Numbered from the stretch's first letter, positions 8,657 through 17,268 are shown. The stretch is DNA of 64,000 nucleotides from Rhodospirillum sp047263945 (GCF_047263945.1 NZ_JBLAVB010000003.1:372001-436000); one strand, 5' to 3'. Notes: generated from the sequence alone by a model not told the origin. A program made the numbers and translations.

Positions 8657-8881
8657 TTAGGGAGCCGCCCAGGTGGTGGGGGAGGGGGCGGCTGCACCCC
8701 GAACGAGGCGTCGGATCAAGCGGAACAGGCCGGTCAGCGCCCGCGCCATGGCCTGCGATTGCAATCGGCGGGACCGATACTGGAGAGCAATGGGATCGAT
8801 GCAGGGGGATGCCCCCGAAAGGGCGATGCGGGAGAACGGCGCCGACGCGTCGACGTCCGCACCACTCCAAGGGGTGGACAT
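8657..8881 (-). CDS. Small basic protein, possible DUF1127-like
   Basis: This 74-residue reading frame has a plausible ribosome-binding site (AAGAAGG, nine bases before the ATG at 8881). It ends before a hairpin at about 8575-8625 and a strong terminator at 8497-8531. The middle, IDPIALQYRSRRLQSQAMAR followed by ALTGLFRLIRRLVRG, is an amphipathic arginine-rich helix. It resembles the small DUF1127-like proteins common in alphaproteobacteria, which are linked to RNA turnover and stress. The N-terminal part is not recognised. The terminator and ribosome-binding site support a real gene, but the family call is tentative. Confidence 0.5.
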   Translation of the reverse strand: MSTPWSGADVDASAPFSRIALSGASPCIDPIALQYRSRRLQSQAMARALTGLFRLIRRLVRGAAAPSPTTWAAP

Positions 8882-9132
8882 TGGGGTATGCCTTCTTGTT
8901 CAGAGTTTTTGGAACACTACAGGGGCCCAGCGGATGCCAGAACAGAACTATAGGGCTGATTCCTTGGAGCCGTCTTGCGTACATTCCGCAGTTCTGACTT
9001 GAGCCCATCACATGGGTACTTAAGTATTGATTATTCGGCGGGCCGACCCCGGCGGACTCCCATGGCTTTTGCCTGAAAATTGGGCTAAAGGAGGGGTCTT
9101 CCGCTCTTTGTATCCGCTTTGGAGACCGTCCG

Positions 9133-10023
9133 ATGATCAGCACCCCCTCCGCCCCTCCGGCTTTTTGGCAGGTGGAAGTGACCGTTCCCAGGGCCGCCGT
9201 GGAGCCCCTTGAGGCGGCCTGGGACGATATGAGTGTCGCCCTGACGTGTTTTGAGGTGGATGAGAGCAAGGATCTTTGGAAGCTCGAGGCCCTGTGCGAG
9301 GACAAGCCCGATCCGGCGACCCTGTCGGCGACCTTGTCCCTGGTTGCCGCGGCGATCCAAAGCGAGGAGCCGCGGGTGAGTGTCATCCGGGTGGAAGGGC
9401 GCGACTGGCTGCGCGAGAATCTGGTGGACTTTCCGCCCATCGGCGTGGGTCGGTTCTTTGTTCATGGCTCCCACCACGCGGGGCAACCGCCGGTGGGGAG
9501 CTGGCCCTTGGTGGTGGACGCGGCGACGGCCTTCGGGTCGGGCGATCACAGCAGCACCCGGGGGTGTTTGATGGCGATCGGCGATTTGGCCAAACGGCGT
9601 CGCTTCTCCAACGTGTTGGACATGGGCTGCGGGTCCGGGATCCTGTCCCTTGCGGCGGCCCGGGCTTGGGCCTGTCCGGTCCTGGGGGTGGATATCGACA
9701 GGGAATCCGTGCGGGTTGCGCGGTTCAATGCCCGGGTCAATGGACTGTTGCCCTTTGTCCGGGCGATCCCCGGTAATGGGGCCGTGGGGCGGGAGGTGCG
9801 CGAGAGCGGACCCTATGATCTGATCCTGGCCAATATCCTGGCTCGCCCCCTGCGCCGCTTGGCAAAGCCCCTGACGCGCATGCTCAGCCCCGGCGGGGTT
9901 GTTGTTTTGGCAGGTCTGTTGGACAGGCAGGAACGGATGGTTCTGGACGCCTATGCCGCCCAGGGCCTGCGTCTGATCCGCCGCATCCATCTGGAGCCCT
10001 GGTCAACCTTGGTCCTGGGGTAG
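9133..10023 (+). CDS. prmA: Ribosomal protein L11 methyltransferase PrmA
   Basis: This 296-residue cytoplasmic enzyme trimethylates ribosomal protein L11 using S-adenosylmethionine. The N-terminal ~90 residues form the substrate-binding domain. PLVVDAATAFGSGDHSSTRGCL is followed by the SAM motif LDMGCGSGILSLAAAR, the acidic GVDIDRESVRVA and the catalytic-region motif LILANILARPL typical of PrmA. The start at 9133 has GGAGA eight bases upstream. L11 (rplK) is also in this window but 51 kb away, so the two are not co-transcribed. It converges with the histidine kinase gene ending at 10069. Confidence 0.93.
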   Translation: MISTPSAPPAFWQVEVTVPRAAVEPLEAAWDDMSVALTCFEVDESKDLWKLEALCEDKPDPATLSATLSLVAAAIQSEEPRVSVIRVEGRDWLRENLVDFPPIGVGRFFVHGSHHAGQPPVGSWPLVVDAATAFGSGDHSSTRGCLMAIGDLAKRRRFSNVLDMGCGSGILSLAAARAWACPVLGVDIDRESVRVARFNARVNGLLPFVRAIPGNGAVGREVRESGPYDLILANILARPLRRLAKPLTRMLSPGGVVVLAGLLDRQERMVLDAYAAQGLRLIRRIHLEPWSTLVLG

Positions 10024-10068
10024 AGGGGGGGGCCGATTCCACCGGAAGGAATCCCGCTCTCGGGTCAA

Positions 10069-12003
10069 TTAGGCGGGCCAGGGAAGGAACAGGGTGAACT
10101 GACTGCCTTGGCTCACTCTGCTTTCGAGGGTCAAGGATCCCCCATGCATTTCCGCCAAGCGGCGGCAGAGGGGAAGGCCGAGGCCCGTCCCTTCCTGTTT
10201 CAAGGGGAGGCCCCGATCAGCTTGCACGAAGGGCTCGAAGATCCGCTCCAGATCTTTGGGGGCGATTCCAATTCCCGTATCGACGACATGGAGGAACAGC
10301 CCATCCGCTCTGCTTTCGGTGGAAATGGCGATCCGCCCACCAGGACCGGTGAACTTCACCGCGTTGGACAGCAGGTTGATGAGAATCTGTTTGATGGCCC
10401 GCCGATCGCCGTGAACCCGAGAGGAACCGGGAACTGGCAGTGTGTGATCCAGGGTCAGATCCTTGGCTTTGGCCCGATCCCGAAGCAGGATTAGGCTTTC
10501 CTCGACCAGGGTTGTCAGGTCCAGGGACTCCATCTCCAGAGGGAACGCCCCCGTTTCCACCCGAGCGATATCCAGGATGTCGTTGATGATATCCAGCAGA
10601 TGGCGGCCGCTGTGAACGATGTCCTGGGCATAGTCCCGGTAACGGGCGTCCAGGGGCATGTTGGGGAGTCCCTGGTTGATCACTTCGCCGAAGCCGATAA
10701 TCGCGTTCAGGGGCGTGCGCAATTCGTGGCTCATGTTATGCAGGAAATGGGACTTGGCCTCGCTTGCGGCCTCTGCCCGGTCGCGCGCCCGGCGCAGGTA
10801 TTCTTCTTTGCGGCGCCGATGATCAATGTCCTGGATGTTCAAGATGTACAAGGGCGGAGCCACACCATCCCCAGGCAGGGAGGATCCGGAGACCTCCACC
10901 CAAATGGTCCGTCCATGTCCCACGGTCAGACGTCGCTCCGTCGCCAGACCGGGTCGATCTCCGCTCAGAAAATCCCGGAGCCAGCTGAGGTCTTCCTCTC
11001 TGCTATCGGCAGGCATGTGGTCGAGGACCAAGCCACCGAGCAACTCCATGGCATCCCGTTGCATCAATTCGGCCAATGCCCGGTTGATTTGGATAAACCG
11101 ACCTTTGTGGTCGATCAGGGCCATGCCGGTGGGGGATTGATCGAAGACCTGGCGGAAGCGTTCCTCCCCCAGGTCGGCCCGGCGTTCGGCCTCCATCTGT
11201 GAGGTGATTTCCCGGACCGTGGCGGTGAAGGCGGCAATGCTGCCATCCGTATTGAACTGGGCGCGGCGACGCCACCATAGGTGGATGTCCTCCCCCTGAG
11301 GGCTGCGGAGAACACCCTGCATGTCCCGAACAGGCATGTGGGTGGAAAAGCTGGACAAATGGCGTTCCAGGTGGTCCCGCCCCTCCGGCGGGGTCAGGTC
11401 CGACAGGCGCTGTGCCAGCATTTCCCGTGGTGTCCGGTTGAAGAGGGCAGCGAAGCTTTCGTTGACGAAGGTAATGGTGGTGTCAGGCAGGCAGCGGCAG
11501 AGCATTTCTGGTTGCTCGTCCAAGGCCTCCCTGAAGCGGTTCCGGCTGTCGCGAATGCGGCAGGAAAGGCAGCGTTCATCGGCAATATCGGCCAGGGTGA
11601 CGAAAAAGGTTTCCCCCCGGGACTTGTGGGGTGCGTTCCGCCCAGCGGTGAAAACCACATCCAGGGTTCTGCCGTCGGCGTGGCGCAAGGTGGCAATCCC
11701 CGAAACGGGGGAGTGATCACAAAGGTACCGACCGAAGTCATGGAGCTCTCCGCCGTCATCCAGGACCGCCAAAAGTTGGGAGGAGACACCGATAATTTCT
11801 TTTAGAGAGAGACCGGTCAGTCGCTCTAAAGCCTTGTTCCCCGCTATGGGGGTCCCGCAGGCGTCATAGAGAGCCATTGCCATTTCGGCGTTTTCAAAAA
11901 CCAGATCCCAGGCGTCCGTATCGGTCACCGGTACCCCCAAGAGACTTAATATGTTTCGAGCGGTGTTTACTCTTTCTTCATAGAAGGCTCGAAGGTACAG
12001 CAA
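10069..12003 (-). CDS. Multi-PAS sensor histidine kinase (cytoplasmic)
   Basis: About 620-644 residues, with no membrane segment. Three PAS-type domains occur in series, near residues 33-150, 160-280 and 285-400. The HisKA phosphoacceptor helix is FLHNMSHELRTPLNAIIGF, followed by a HATPase_c domain with NLLSNAVKFTGPGG, DTGIGI and GTGLGLPL. There is no receiver domain, so a separate response regulator is required. The start is unclear: a TTG at 12003 lacks a good ribosome-binding site, while a GTG at 11928 has GGGGG six bases upstream. It follows ctaA by 17 bp on the same strand, so it is probably co-transcribed with the heme genes and could sense redox state or oxygen. Confidence 0.9.
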   Translation of the reverse strand: MLYLRAFYEERVNTARNILSLLGVPVTDTDAWDLVFENAEMAMALYDACGTPIAGNKALERLTGLSLKEIIGVSSQLLAVLDDGGELHDFGRYLCDHSPVSGIATLRHADGRTLDVVFTAGRNAPHKSRGETFFVTLADIADERCLSCRIRDSRNRFREALDEQPEMLCRCLPDTTITFVNESFAALFNRTPREMLAQRLSDLTPPEGRDHLERHLSSFSTHMPVRDMQGVLRSPQGEDIHLWWRRRAQFNTDGSIAAFTATVREITSQMEAERRADLGEERFRQVFDQSPTGMALIDHKGRFIQINRALAELMQRDAMELLGGLVLDHMPADSREEDLSWLRDFLSGDRPGLATERRLTVGHGRTIWVEVSGSSLPGDGVAPPLYILNIQDIDHRRRKEEYLRRARDRAEAASEAKSHFLHNMSHELRTPLNAIIGFGEVINQGLPNMPLDARYRDYAQDIVHSGRHLLDIINDILDIARVETGAFPLEMESLDLTTLVEESLILLRDRAKAKDLTLDHTLPVPGSSRVHGDRRAIKQILINLLSNAVKFTGPGGRIAISTESRADGLFLHVVDTGIGIAPKDLERIFEPFVQADRGLPLKQEGTGLGLPLCRRLAEMHGGSLTLESRVSQGSQFTLFLPWPA

Positions 12004-12020
12004 AGCTATGGGAGTTCAAA

Positions 12021-13133
12021 TTAGTCTTTCGCCATAAATCCTTCGGATAGGGGGGTGACTTTCTCCAAGAAATGTGCCGGAGGCCGGTGGCATTCCCAAG
12101 CGGTCCAAAGGGTTAAGGTAACAAGGACGATGGCGCCCGTTTGGTGGGCAGAAGCCAGGGGAATGGGCACGACGAGCACCAGGGTGGCTATGCCCAGGGT
12201 TGCCTGAACCAGCACCGCAGCGATCATGAACCGGGCCGGGATCTGTGCCGCTGGTGGCCCATCCCGAAGGAGACGAAGGCCAACCGCCACCACCACCGTA
12301 ACCGTCACGATGGCCATCCATCGGTGCAGGAACTGGATGGTGATGATGTTTTCGACGGCGTTCAACCACCAGGGATCCAGGGTCAGGATCCCATCCGGGA
12401 TCAATTGACCGTTCATCAGGGGAAAGGTGTTGTACATCAACCCGGCGTCCGTTCCGGCGACGAAGGCGCCCAGGGTCAGGGTAACGGCAATCAGGGCCAG
12501 GGCGATGGGCAACCCACCAAGGGAGTGTCGCCTGGTGAGCGGCGCGCGAGGCGAAAGGTGGGCCAAGGCATGGGTGAACAGGGCGCTCAAAATGACCACA
12601 GCCAGCCCCATGTGGGCGGCGAGGCGCAGGTGACTGACATCGGGGCGGTTGACCAAACCGCTTTTGACCATGTACCAGCCCAGCAACCCTTGCAGCCCCC
12701 CCAGAAGGAACAGAACCCCATAGCGCGGGGCCGATATCAAGGGGATGCGTCGGCTGACCAGGAAGGCGAGAAAGGGAAGGGCAAAGGCCAAGCCGATCAC
12801 GCGACCCAGCACCCGATGGAGGAACTCCAGCCAGAAGATGCCCTTGAACCCCTCCAGGTCCATGCCGCCGTTGACCCGCTGGTATTCGGGGAATTGCTTG
12901 TATTTTTCGAAGAGGTCCATCCATTCGGCCTCTCCCAGGGGGGGGATGAAACCGGTCAGGGGCTTCCACTCAACCATAGATAGGCCGGAGTTGGTCAGGC
13001 GGGTCAGGCCGCCAATGATGACCATCAGCCCCACCAATCCTGCACAAAGCAGCAGCCAAAGGCCCACGGCCCGCTCCGCCTCTTCGGGCGGGGCGGGGGC
13101 GAACCAGAGGCGAAGAAGCCCCCGTTTTCTCAT
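12021..13133 (-). CDS. ctaA: Heme A synthase CtaA (COX15 family)
   Basis: This 370-residue protein has eight hydrophobic segments and oxidises the C8 methyl of heme O to give heme A for aa3-type oxidase. The COX15/CtaA features are GGLTRLTNSGLSMVEWKP, EFLHRVLGRVIGLAF, a histidine in LRLAAHMGLAVVI, GAFVAGTDAGLMYNTFPLM and FLHRWMAIVTV. The last is the second heme-ligand histidine set. The ATG at 13133 lies one base after the ctaB stop; the open frame upstream reads through ctaB out of phase. The operon context supports the call. Confidence 0.93.
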   Translation of the reverse strand: MRKRGLLRLWFAPAPPEEAERAVGLWLLLCAGLVGLMVIIGGLTRLTNSGLSMVEWKPLTGFIPPLGEAEWMDLFEKYKQFPEYQRVNGGMDLEGFKGIFWLEFLHRVLGRVIGLAFALPFLAFLVSRRIPLISAPRYGVLFLLGGLQGLLGWYMVKSGLVNRPDVSHLRLAAHMGLAVVILSALFTHALAHLSPRAPLTRRHSLGGLPIALALIAVTLTLGAFVAGTDAGLMYNTFPLMNGQLIPDGILTLDPWWLNAVENIITIQFLHRWMAIVTVTVVVAVGLRLLRDGPPAAQIPARFMIAAVLVQATLGIATLVLVVPIPLASAHQTGAIVLVTLTLWTAWECHRPPAHFLEKVTPLSEGFMAKD

Positions 13134-13134
13134 G

Positions 13135-14016
13135 CTAGAAGACTCCCTCCAGCAGGCCCGGCAGGTGGCGGTCCGCCAGGACGGCCAGGAACAGGCCGGA
13201 CAGGAAGACCATGGAGCCCAGGAAAACCCGGCGCGCCTGATCCCGGCTTGGGTCTTGGCATAGGCGCCAGGATTGCCACAGGAAGCGAGCGGAAAATCCT
13301 CCGGCCACAAGGGTATAGATCAGCCCCAATTCCCCCAGTGCCGCCGGAATGAAGACCGAGACCACCAGGAGCAGGCTGTTGACCAGGATGGCCTTGGAAC
13401 AGCGGGCATCGCCTACCAGACAGGGCAGCATGGGCACCTTGGCCTGGGCATAGTCGTCCTTCAGCAGGATGGCGAGTGCCCAGAAGTGCGAGGGGGTCCA
13501 AAGGAACAGGGTGGTGGCCATCAACCAGGGCAGCAGCCAGACAGAGGGATCGGCCGCAGCGGCTCCGGCGAGGACGGCGAAACTGCCCGCCGCACCGCCG
13601 ATGACGATGTTCCACCAAGTTCGACGTTTCAGCCAGACGGTATAGACGATGCCATAGAAGAAAATACCCAGGAACAGATGGGCCGCCGCGACCCAATTCA
13701 GGGCTGCCGCTGCCAACCCCACCCCAGCCACCATCAGGACGGCGGCGAACCAGAGGGCCCGTTCGGGTGTCTGAACCAGGGCGCCAGTGGCAAGGGGACG
13801 GCTTTTGGTGCGAGCCATCAGGCGGTCGATATCCCGGTCCCAGAAGTGGTTGAAGACCGAAGAACTGGCCGAACCCAAAAGCATGGCCAGGGCCAAGGCG
13901 GCCAACTGGGGACCGCTGACATGGGGGGCGACGGCCAAATAGGCGACCACCGCCGTGAGCATGATCATCACTCCAATACGAGGCTTGCACAGAGTCAGGT
14001 AGAGTCTCCACGGCAT
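13135..14016 (-). CDS. ctaB: Protoheme IX farnesyltransferase CtaB/CyoE
   Basis: This 293-residue inner-membrane prenyltransferase converts heme B plus farnesyl diphosphate to heme O. The N-terminal LTLCKPRIGVMIMLTAVVAY and the metal-binding NHFWDRDIDRLMARTKSRPL, with its spaced aspartates, identify the UbiA/CyoE family. A second motif is LLKDDYAQAKVPMLP. It overlaps the preceding oxidase-like gene by 22 bp and is followed after one base by ctaA, so heme O and heme A synthesis are tightly coupled. Confidence 0.95.
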   Translation of the reverse strand: MPWRLYLTLCKPRIGVMIMLTAVVAYLAVAPHVSGPQLAALALAMLLGSASSSVFNHFWDRDIDRLMARTKSRPLATGALVQTPERALWFAAVLMVAGVGLAAAALNWVAAAHLFLGIFFYGIVYTVWLKRRTWWNIVIGGAAGSFAVLAGAAAADPSVWLLPWLMATTLFLWTPSHFWALAILLKDDYAQAKVPMLPCLVGDARCSKAILVNSLLLVVSVFIPAALGELGLIYTLVAGGFSARFLWQSWRLCQDPSRDQARRVFLGSMVFLSGLFLAVLADRHLPGLLEGVF

Positions 14017-15479
14017 GACTGGGTCTCCTCCCTAAAAGCGGGCGCTTTTCCGCCTCGCTGGTTTTTGTCTATATCGCTTCCCCAGGCGTCCCGTCCGGCG
14101 AGGATGACGAACATCACTCCTCCGATAACGGCGATGAGCCCTCCCAAGCCCATCACGCCCATGGAGGCCATTTTCCAGGCGCTATCCAAGGCTTGATCCG
14201 CGCCCGCCGTCTTGCGGGCCACCCCCGCCGATCCGGCGAGGAACAGCCCCAGGGAATGGAGTCCTTGACCCGCCCCGTAGAGCCAAAGCAACAGCCATCG
14301 GGCCTTGCTCGTCCCAGCGCGTTTGTTGGCTAGCAGGGGGACCAGCGCCAGGAACAGGCCAAAAAGGGCGAGGTTCACCCCGCCGATGGCGGCGTGGTAA
14401 TGGGCCGGGGTGCGGGTATCCCCCTGACCCAGCAGAAATCCAAATAGACCACCTAGACCGAACAGGACCAAGGACAGCACCAGGGCCGCACCCGCCGGGT
14501 CTCGCATGGACAGCCGCCGCCGGTCGATCCAGGCGCGCCGGGCCATGGCCAGCCCCAGGACCGCCAAAGTGGGCGCCAGGGCGATCACATAGAGTTGGGT
14601 GAACGCCCGATAGGCCGCTCCACTGTTCTGGTCGGCGAACAGGTAGATGAAGGGGGCGCCCAGGGCCACCAGGGTTGGCGCGCCCAGGGCCAAGGCAAAG
14701 GGAACCGGGGACAGGATCGGTCTCATCCCGGCCCAGCCTGCCAGGGTTGCCCAGGCACCGATCAAGAGCAGGGCATTGACGATTTGCAGGATATGGCCGC
14801 CGCCCCAGAACATGAACTCGTAGGTTTCCTTGCGGTCGGCCATCGGTTCGGTCAGCCAGACCCCCAGGGCGAAGCAGACAAGAGCGGAGAGATAGGCCAG
14901 AGCCGCAGCGGCGGAGACCGTCACGAGAGGGTCTTCCAAAGCGCGCAGAGTCAGGCGGGACAGCAGGCGGAGACAGGGGAGGGCCACGGCCAGGGCGAGC
15001 AGAAGCAGCCCGGCCAAATACAGTGGCGTGTCGAGCACCGGCACATAGTTGTTGAGGCTCGGGGCGCCCAGGTCAAGCAGGGCCGGTCCGACCAGCAGGG
15101 CGCAGGCGGCTCCAGCGATCCCCGTTGCGTGGCGCAGGGCACCGGATGACCTGTCGGCGCCAAGGCGCCCAGAAGCCAGGGTCGTGAGAACACCGAGGGC
15201 GGCGAGGAACCAGACGACCACCGACAGGACAACGTGAGACACCAGGGCCTTGGGAAAAAAGCTCTCCCAGGGCCAGGGGAGCAGGTCCTGGACGACAGGA
15301 GTCCGGGCCAAGGCCAGAAGCAGGGCGAGGACCCCGGCGACGGCCAGGGCGGCAATGCCGATCCCAGCCCAGCGCAGGGCCTCGGCCCGGCATGCGTCGT
15401 CCAGATCCGCGAGTTTTGGCTGGTCCGCGAGATCGGGTGCTGCGAGATCTGGAGGCGTTTCGCGTCCTGGCCCGGTCAT
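13995..15479 (-). CDS. Divergent heme-copper oxidase subunit I-like membrane protein
   Basis: This 494-residue protein has about twelve hydrophobic segments. It keeps several histidines of oxidase subunit I: H82 in a helix II-like position (ALVSHVVLSVVVW), H229 in WGGGHILQIVN (helix VI-like), and the H-x-H pair H360/H362 in AHYHAAIGGVNLALFG (helix X-like). Where helix VII should carry the double histidine that binds copper, the stretch around FIYLFADQNSGAAY has none, and no H-x3-Y crosslink motif is seen. The overlaps (4 bp with the DUF420 gene, 22 bp with ctaB) tie it to heme A synthesis. It may bind two hemes without a classical binuclear centre and act in assembly, sensing or quinol chemistry; its activity is unknown. 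Confidence 0.7.
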   Translation of the reverse strand: MTGPGRETPPDLAAPDLADQPKLADLDDACRAEALRWAGIGIAALAVAGVLALLLALARTPVVQDLLPWPWESFFPKALVSHVVLSVVVWFLAALGVLTTLASGRLGADRSSGALRHATGIAGAACALLVGPALLDLGAPSLNNYVPVLDTPLYLAGLLLLALAVALPCLRLLSRLTLRALEDPLVTVSAAAALAYLSALVCFALGVWLTEPMADRKETYEFMFWGGGHILQIVNALLLIGAWATLAGWAGMRPILSPVPFALALGAPTLVALGAPFIYLFADQNSGAAYRAFTQLYVIALAPTLAVLGLAMARRAWIDRRRLSMRDPAGAALVLSLVLFGLGGLFGFLLGQGDTRTPAHYHAAIGGVNLALFGLFLALVPLLANKRAGTSKARWLLLWLYGAGQGLHSLGLFLAGSAGVARKTAGADQALDSAWKMASMGVMGLGGLIAVIGGVMFVILAGRDAWGSDIDKNQRGGKAPAFREETQSCRGDST

Positions 15480-15913
15480 CCCACCGCCCCTCCGGGATAG
15501 GCGTGATACAGCATCCAGTAGATGATCACTCCGGTGATCGTCACATAGAGCCAGATGGGCAAGGTCCAGCGGGCCAGGGCCTTGTGTCGATCAAAGGTCC
15601 CCCGCAGGGCGCGCAGGGCGGTCAAGACGACCATGGGCGTGACCACGGCGGCCAGGATCACATGGGTGATCAGGAGCACGTAGTAGAGCGCTCGGATGGG
15701 GCCCTTGCCCGGGAAGACGAAGATGGGTGCGGTGAAGTGGTAGAAGAGGTAGCTGACCAAGAAAACCGCTGAGACACCAATGGCCAGGAGCATCACCTTG
15801 CGGTGGGCCTCCCGCGCGCCACGGCGGATAAGGATGAAGCCCAGGACGATCAGGACCGTGCTGACGGCGTTCAGGGCCGCGTTGACATGCGGCAGAAGAG
15901 TCGCGCTGCTCAT
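15476..15913 (-). CDS. DUF420 membrane protein (CtaM/YozB-like oxidase maturation factor)
   Basis: This 145-residue protein has four hydrophobic segments and matches the DUF420 family. It has an early LPHVNAALNAVSTVLIVLG, paired histidines in SYLFYHFTAP and LLITHVILAAVV, and a final histidine in MLYHAYPGG. The homologue CtaM is needed to mature heme-copper oxidase in Firmicutes. Its TGA overlaps the start of the oxidase-like gene (ATGA). It belongs to the same operon as ctaB and ctaA, which fits a role in metal or heme insertion. Confidence 0.82.
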   Translation of the reverse strand: MSSATLLPHVNAALNAVSTVLIVLGFILIRRGAREAHRKVMLLAIGVSAVFLVSYLFYHFTAPIFVFPGKGPIRALYYVLLITHVILAAVVTPMVVLTALRALRGTFDRHKALARWTLPIWLYVTITGVIIYWMLYHAYPGGAVG

Positions 15914-15921
15914 GGGCGCCC

Positions 15922-16029
15922 TTAGAACCCGGTGATTACGCGCCAGAAGGTGAACAGGTACACCCCCAGGGCCACGCTACCAAACACCGTAACCCAATGC
16001 CATTTGGTCCAGTTCTTCGTTCCCCTCAT
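15922..16029 (-). CDS. 35-residue single-pass membrane peptide
   Basis: This short reading frame starts at ATG 16029 with AGGGAGA about five bases upstream and ends with TAA eight bases before the DUF420 start. The peptide has a basic tryptophan-rich head (MRGTKNWTKWHWV), one hydrophobic helix (TVFGSVALGVYLFTFW) and a short tail ending RVITGF. It is the first gene of the ctaBA operon as read here. Its size and topology resemble the tiny accessory subunits of heme-copper oxidases (such as CcoQ or subunit IV), but no homologue was recognised. Confidence 0.6.
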   Translation of the reverse strand: MRGTKNWTKWHWVTVFGSVALGVYLFTFWRVITGF

Positions 16030-16420
16030 GGACGTCTCCCTCGTTGGTGTGGAGTCAGATTGGTGGTTTGCCTGTTTTCAGCAATACCATATTTAAAAGG
16101 TAGGTAATCACGCTTTCTGAGTTTTCCAGAGAAGGATTCGGAAGGAAAGTCTGGGAAGAGCTGTTTTAACCTCTTCTTCTTTTTATTTTGCAACGCAAAA
16201 AGACTGCATGGAAGCCTTTGACAAATATAGAAGTTGATCCAGAGAAGTGCATATTTGTGGCGACGCAACACTAAAAGTTGTCTGTCATTCCGTAAAGTCC
16301 GAGTACTATCATTGGACATTCGCGCGGCAAAACACAGATAAGAATCGAAGCCACGCGTCCGCCATCGAAGGCTGTGTGGGATCTGCCGGGATGGCGAAAA
16401 CCACGAAGGGAGGGTTTTTC
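16030..16420. other. 391-bp AT-richer divergent promoter region
   Basis: This region lies between the minus-strand oxidase/heme operon and the plus-strand DUF2189 gene. It is markedly AT-richer than the flanks around 16060-16280, as expected for back-to-back promoters. A 97-residue minus-strand frame here (16026-16319) has no ribosome-binding site and a lysine-rich biased composition, so it is not called. No riboswitch motif was recognised. Confidence 0.5.
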
Positions 16421-17200
16421 ATGGCGCATACCATTCATTTCATGTCGGATGTCGTTCGGCCCGAGGTGCAGACTGTATCGGTGGAGGACACGGCGGTTTG
16501 GCTGCATAAGGGGCTGAATGATTTCAAGCGGGAACCGGGCATCAGCCTCGCCTATGGCGGGGTCTTTACGGTCATGGCTTTTTTCCTGTTCCTGGGGTTG
16601 GAGAAGGCGGGGCTGGCCTCGCTGATTTTGCCCCTGTCCGCCGGGTTTATGTTGGTGGCTCCCCTTTTTGCCGTGATCTTCTATGAGGTGAGTCGGCGAA
16701 GCGAGAGCGGCCTCTATATTTCCCTGGGCGAGGCAATGGCAGCCTGTCGGGACAAGGCCGGGCCTCTGGCTGCCGTGGGGGTCGTTCTGCTTCTGGTTAT
16801 GCTGTCCTGGATGGTCTTGGCCTTAGGCATTTTCGCCGTGTTTTTTGGTGGGTCGCCGCCACCGGTGGAGGATTTCGTCCTTCATGTGTTGACCGCACCC
16901 CAGGCCATCCCCTTTCTGATGGTGGGGACGGCGGTTGGCGGTGTGCTGGCGACGGTGGCCTTTGCGTTGAGCGCCGTCTCTCTCCCCATGATCATGGACC
17001 GGGACGTCAGCGCCACGACCGCCATGGTAACCAGCGTCGATACCGTTTTGGCAAACTGGAGGGTCATGGTTGGCTGGGGCGGCACCATTGCCTTCATCAC
17101 CTTCACAGGTATGCTGTTCCTGTTCGTGGGGTTGGCCTTTACCATGCCTCTGATCGGCTATGCCACCTGGCACGCCTATAAGGCGCTCGTGTCCCGGTAA
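16421..17200 (+). CDS. DUF2189 family membrane protein
   Basis: This 259-residue protein has six or more hydrophobic segments. The family signature is the C-terminal MPLIGYATWHAYKALVSR and the central VSLPMIMDRDVSATTAMVTS. A second member in this window (51229-52134) shares the MPLIG-ATWHAY ending. The function of DUF2189 is unknown; members are integral inner-membrane proteins found widely in proteobacteria. The ATG at 16421 is preceded by GGGAGGG at a good distance, while an upstream in-frame ATG at 16391 has a poorer site. A terminator hairpin follows at 17232-17268. Confidence 0.85.
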   Translation: MAHTIHFMSDVVRPEVQTVSVEDTAVWLHKGLNDFKREPGISLAYGGVFTVMAFFLFLGLEKAGLASLILPLSAGFMLVAPLFAVIFYEVSRRSESGLYISLGEAMAACRDKAGPLAAVGVVLLLVMLSWMVLALGIFAVFFGGSPPPVEDFVLHVLTAPQAIPFLMVGTAVGGVLATVAFALSAVSLPMIMDRDVSATTAMVTSVDTVLANWRVMVGWGGTIAFITFTGMLFLFVGLAFTMPLIGYATWHAYKALVSR

Positions 17201-17231
17201 GCGCCTGAAGGTCAGACACCGAATTTATGAA

Positions 17232-17268
17232 AATGCCACCCTTCCGTCCGTGAGGAGGGTGGCATTAT
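17232..17268 (+). terminator. Rho-independent terminator after the DUF2189 gene
   Basis: An 11-bp perfect stem (AATGCCACCCT with AGGGTGGCATT, 13-base loop) follows the stop by about 30 bases. The following bases are only moderately T-rich. Confidence 0.7.

Noticed and set aside
8532..9440. 302-residue minus-strand frame overlapping prmA
   Set aside because: It is antisense to the clear prmA gene and passes through hairpins; no domain was seen.
16026..16319. 97-residue minus-strand frame in the divergent spacer
   Set aside because: Lysine/arginine-biased composition, no ribosome-binding site, and it overlaps the better-supported 35-residue gene and a promoter region.
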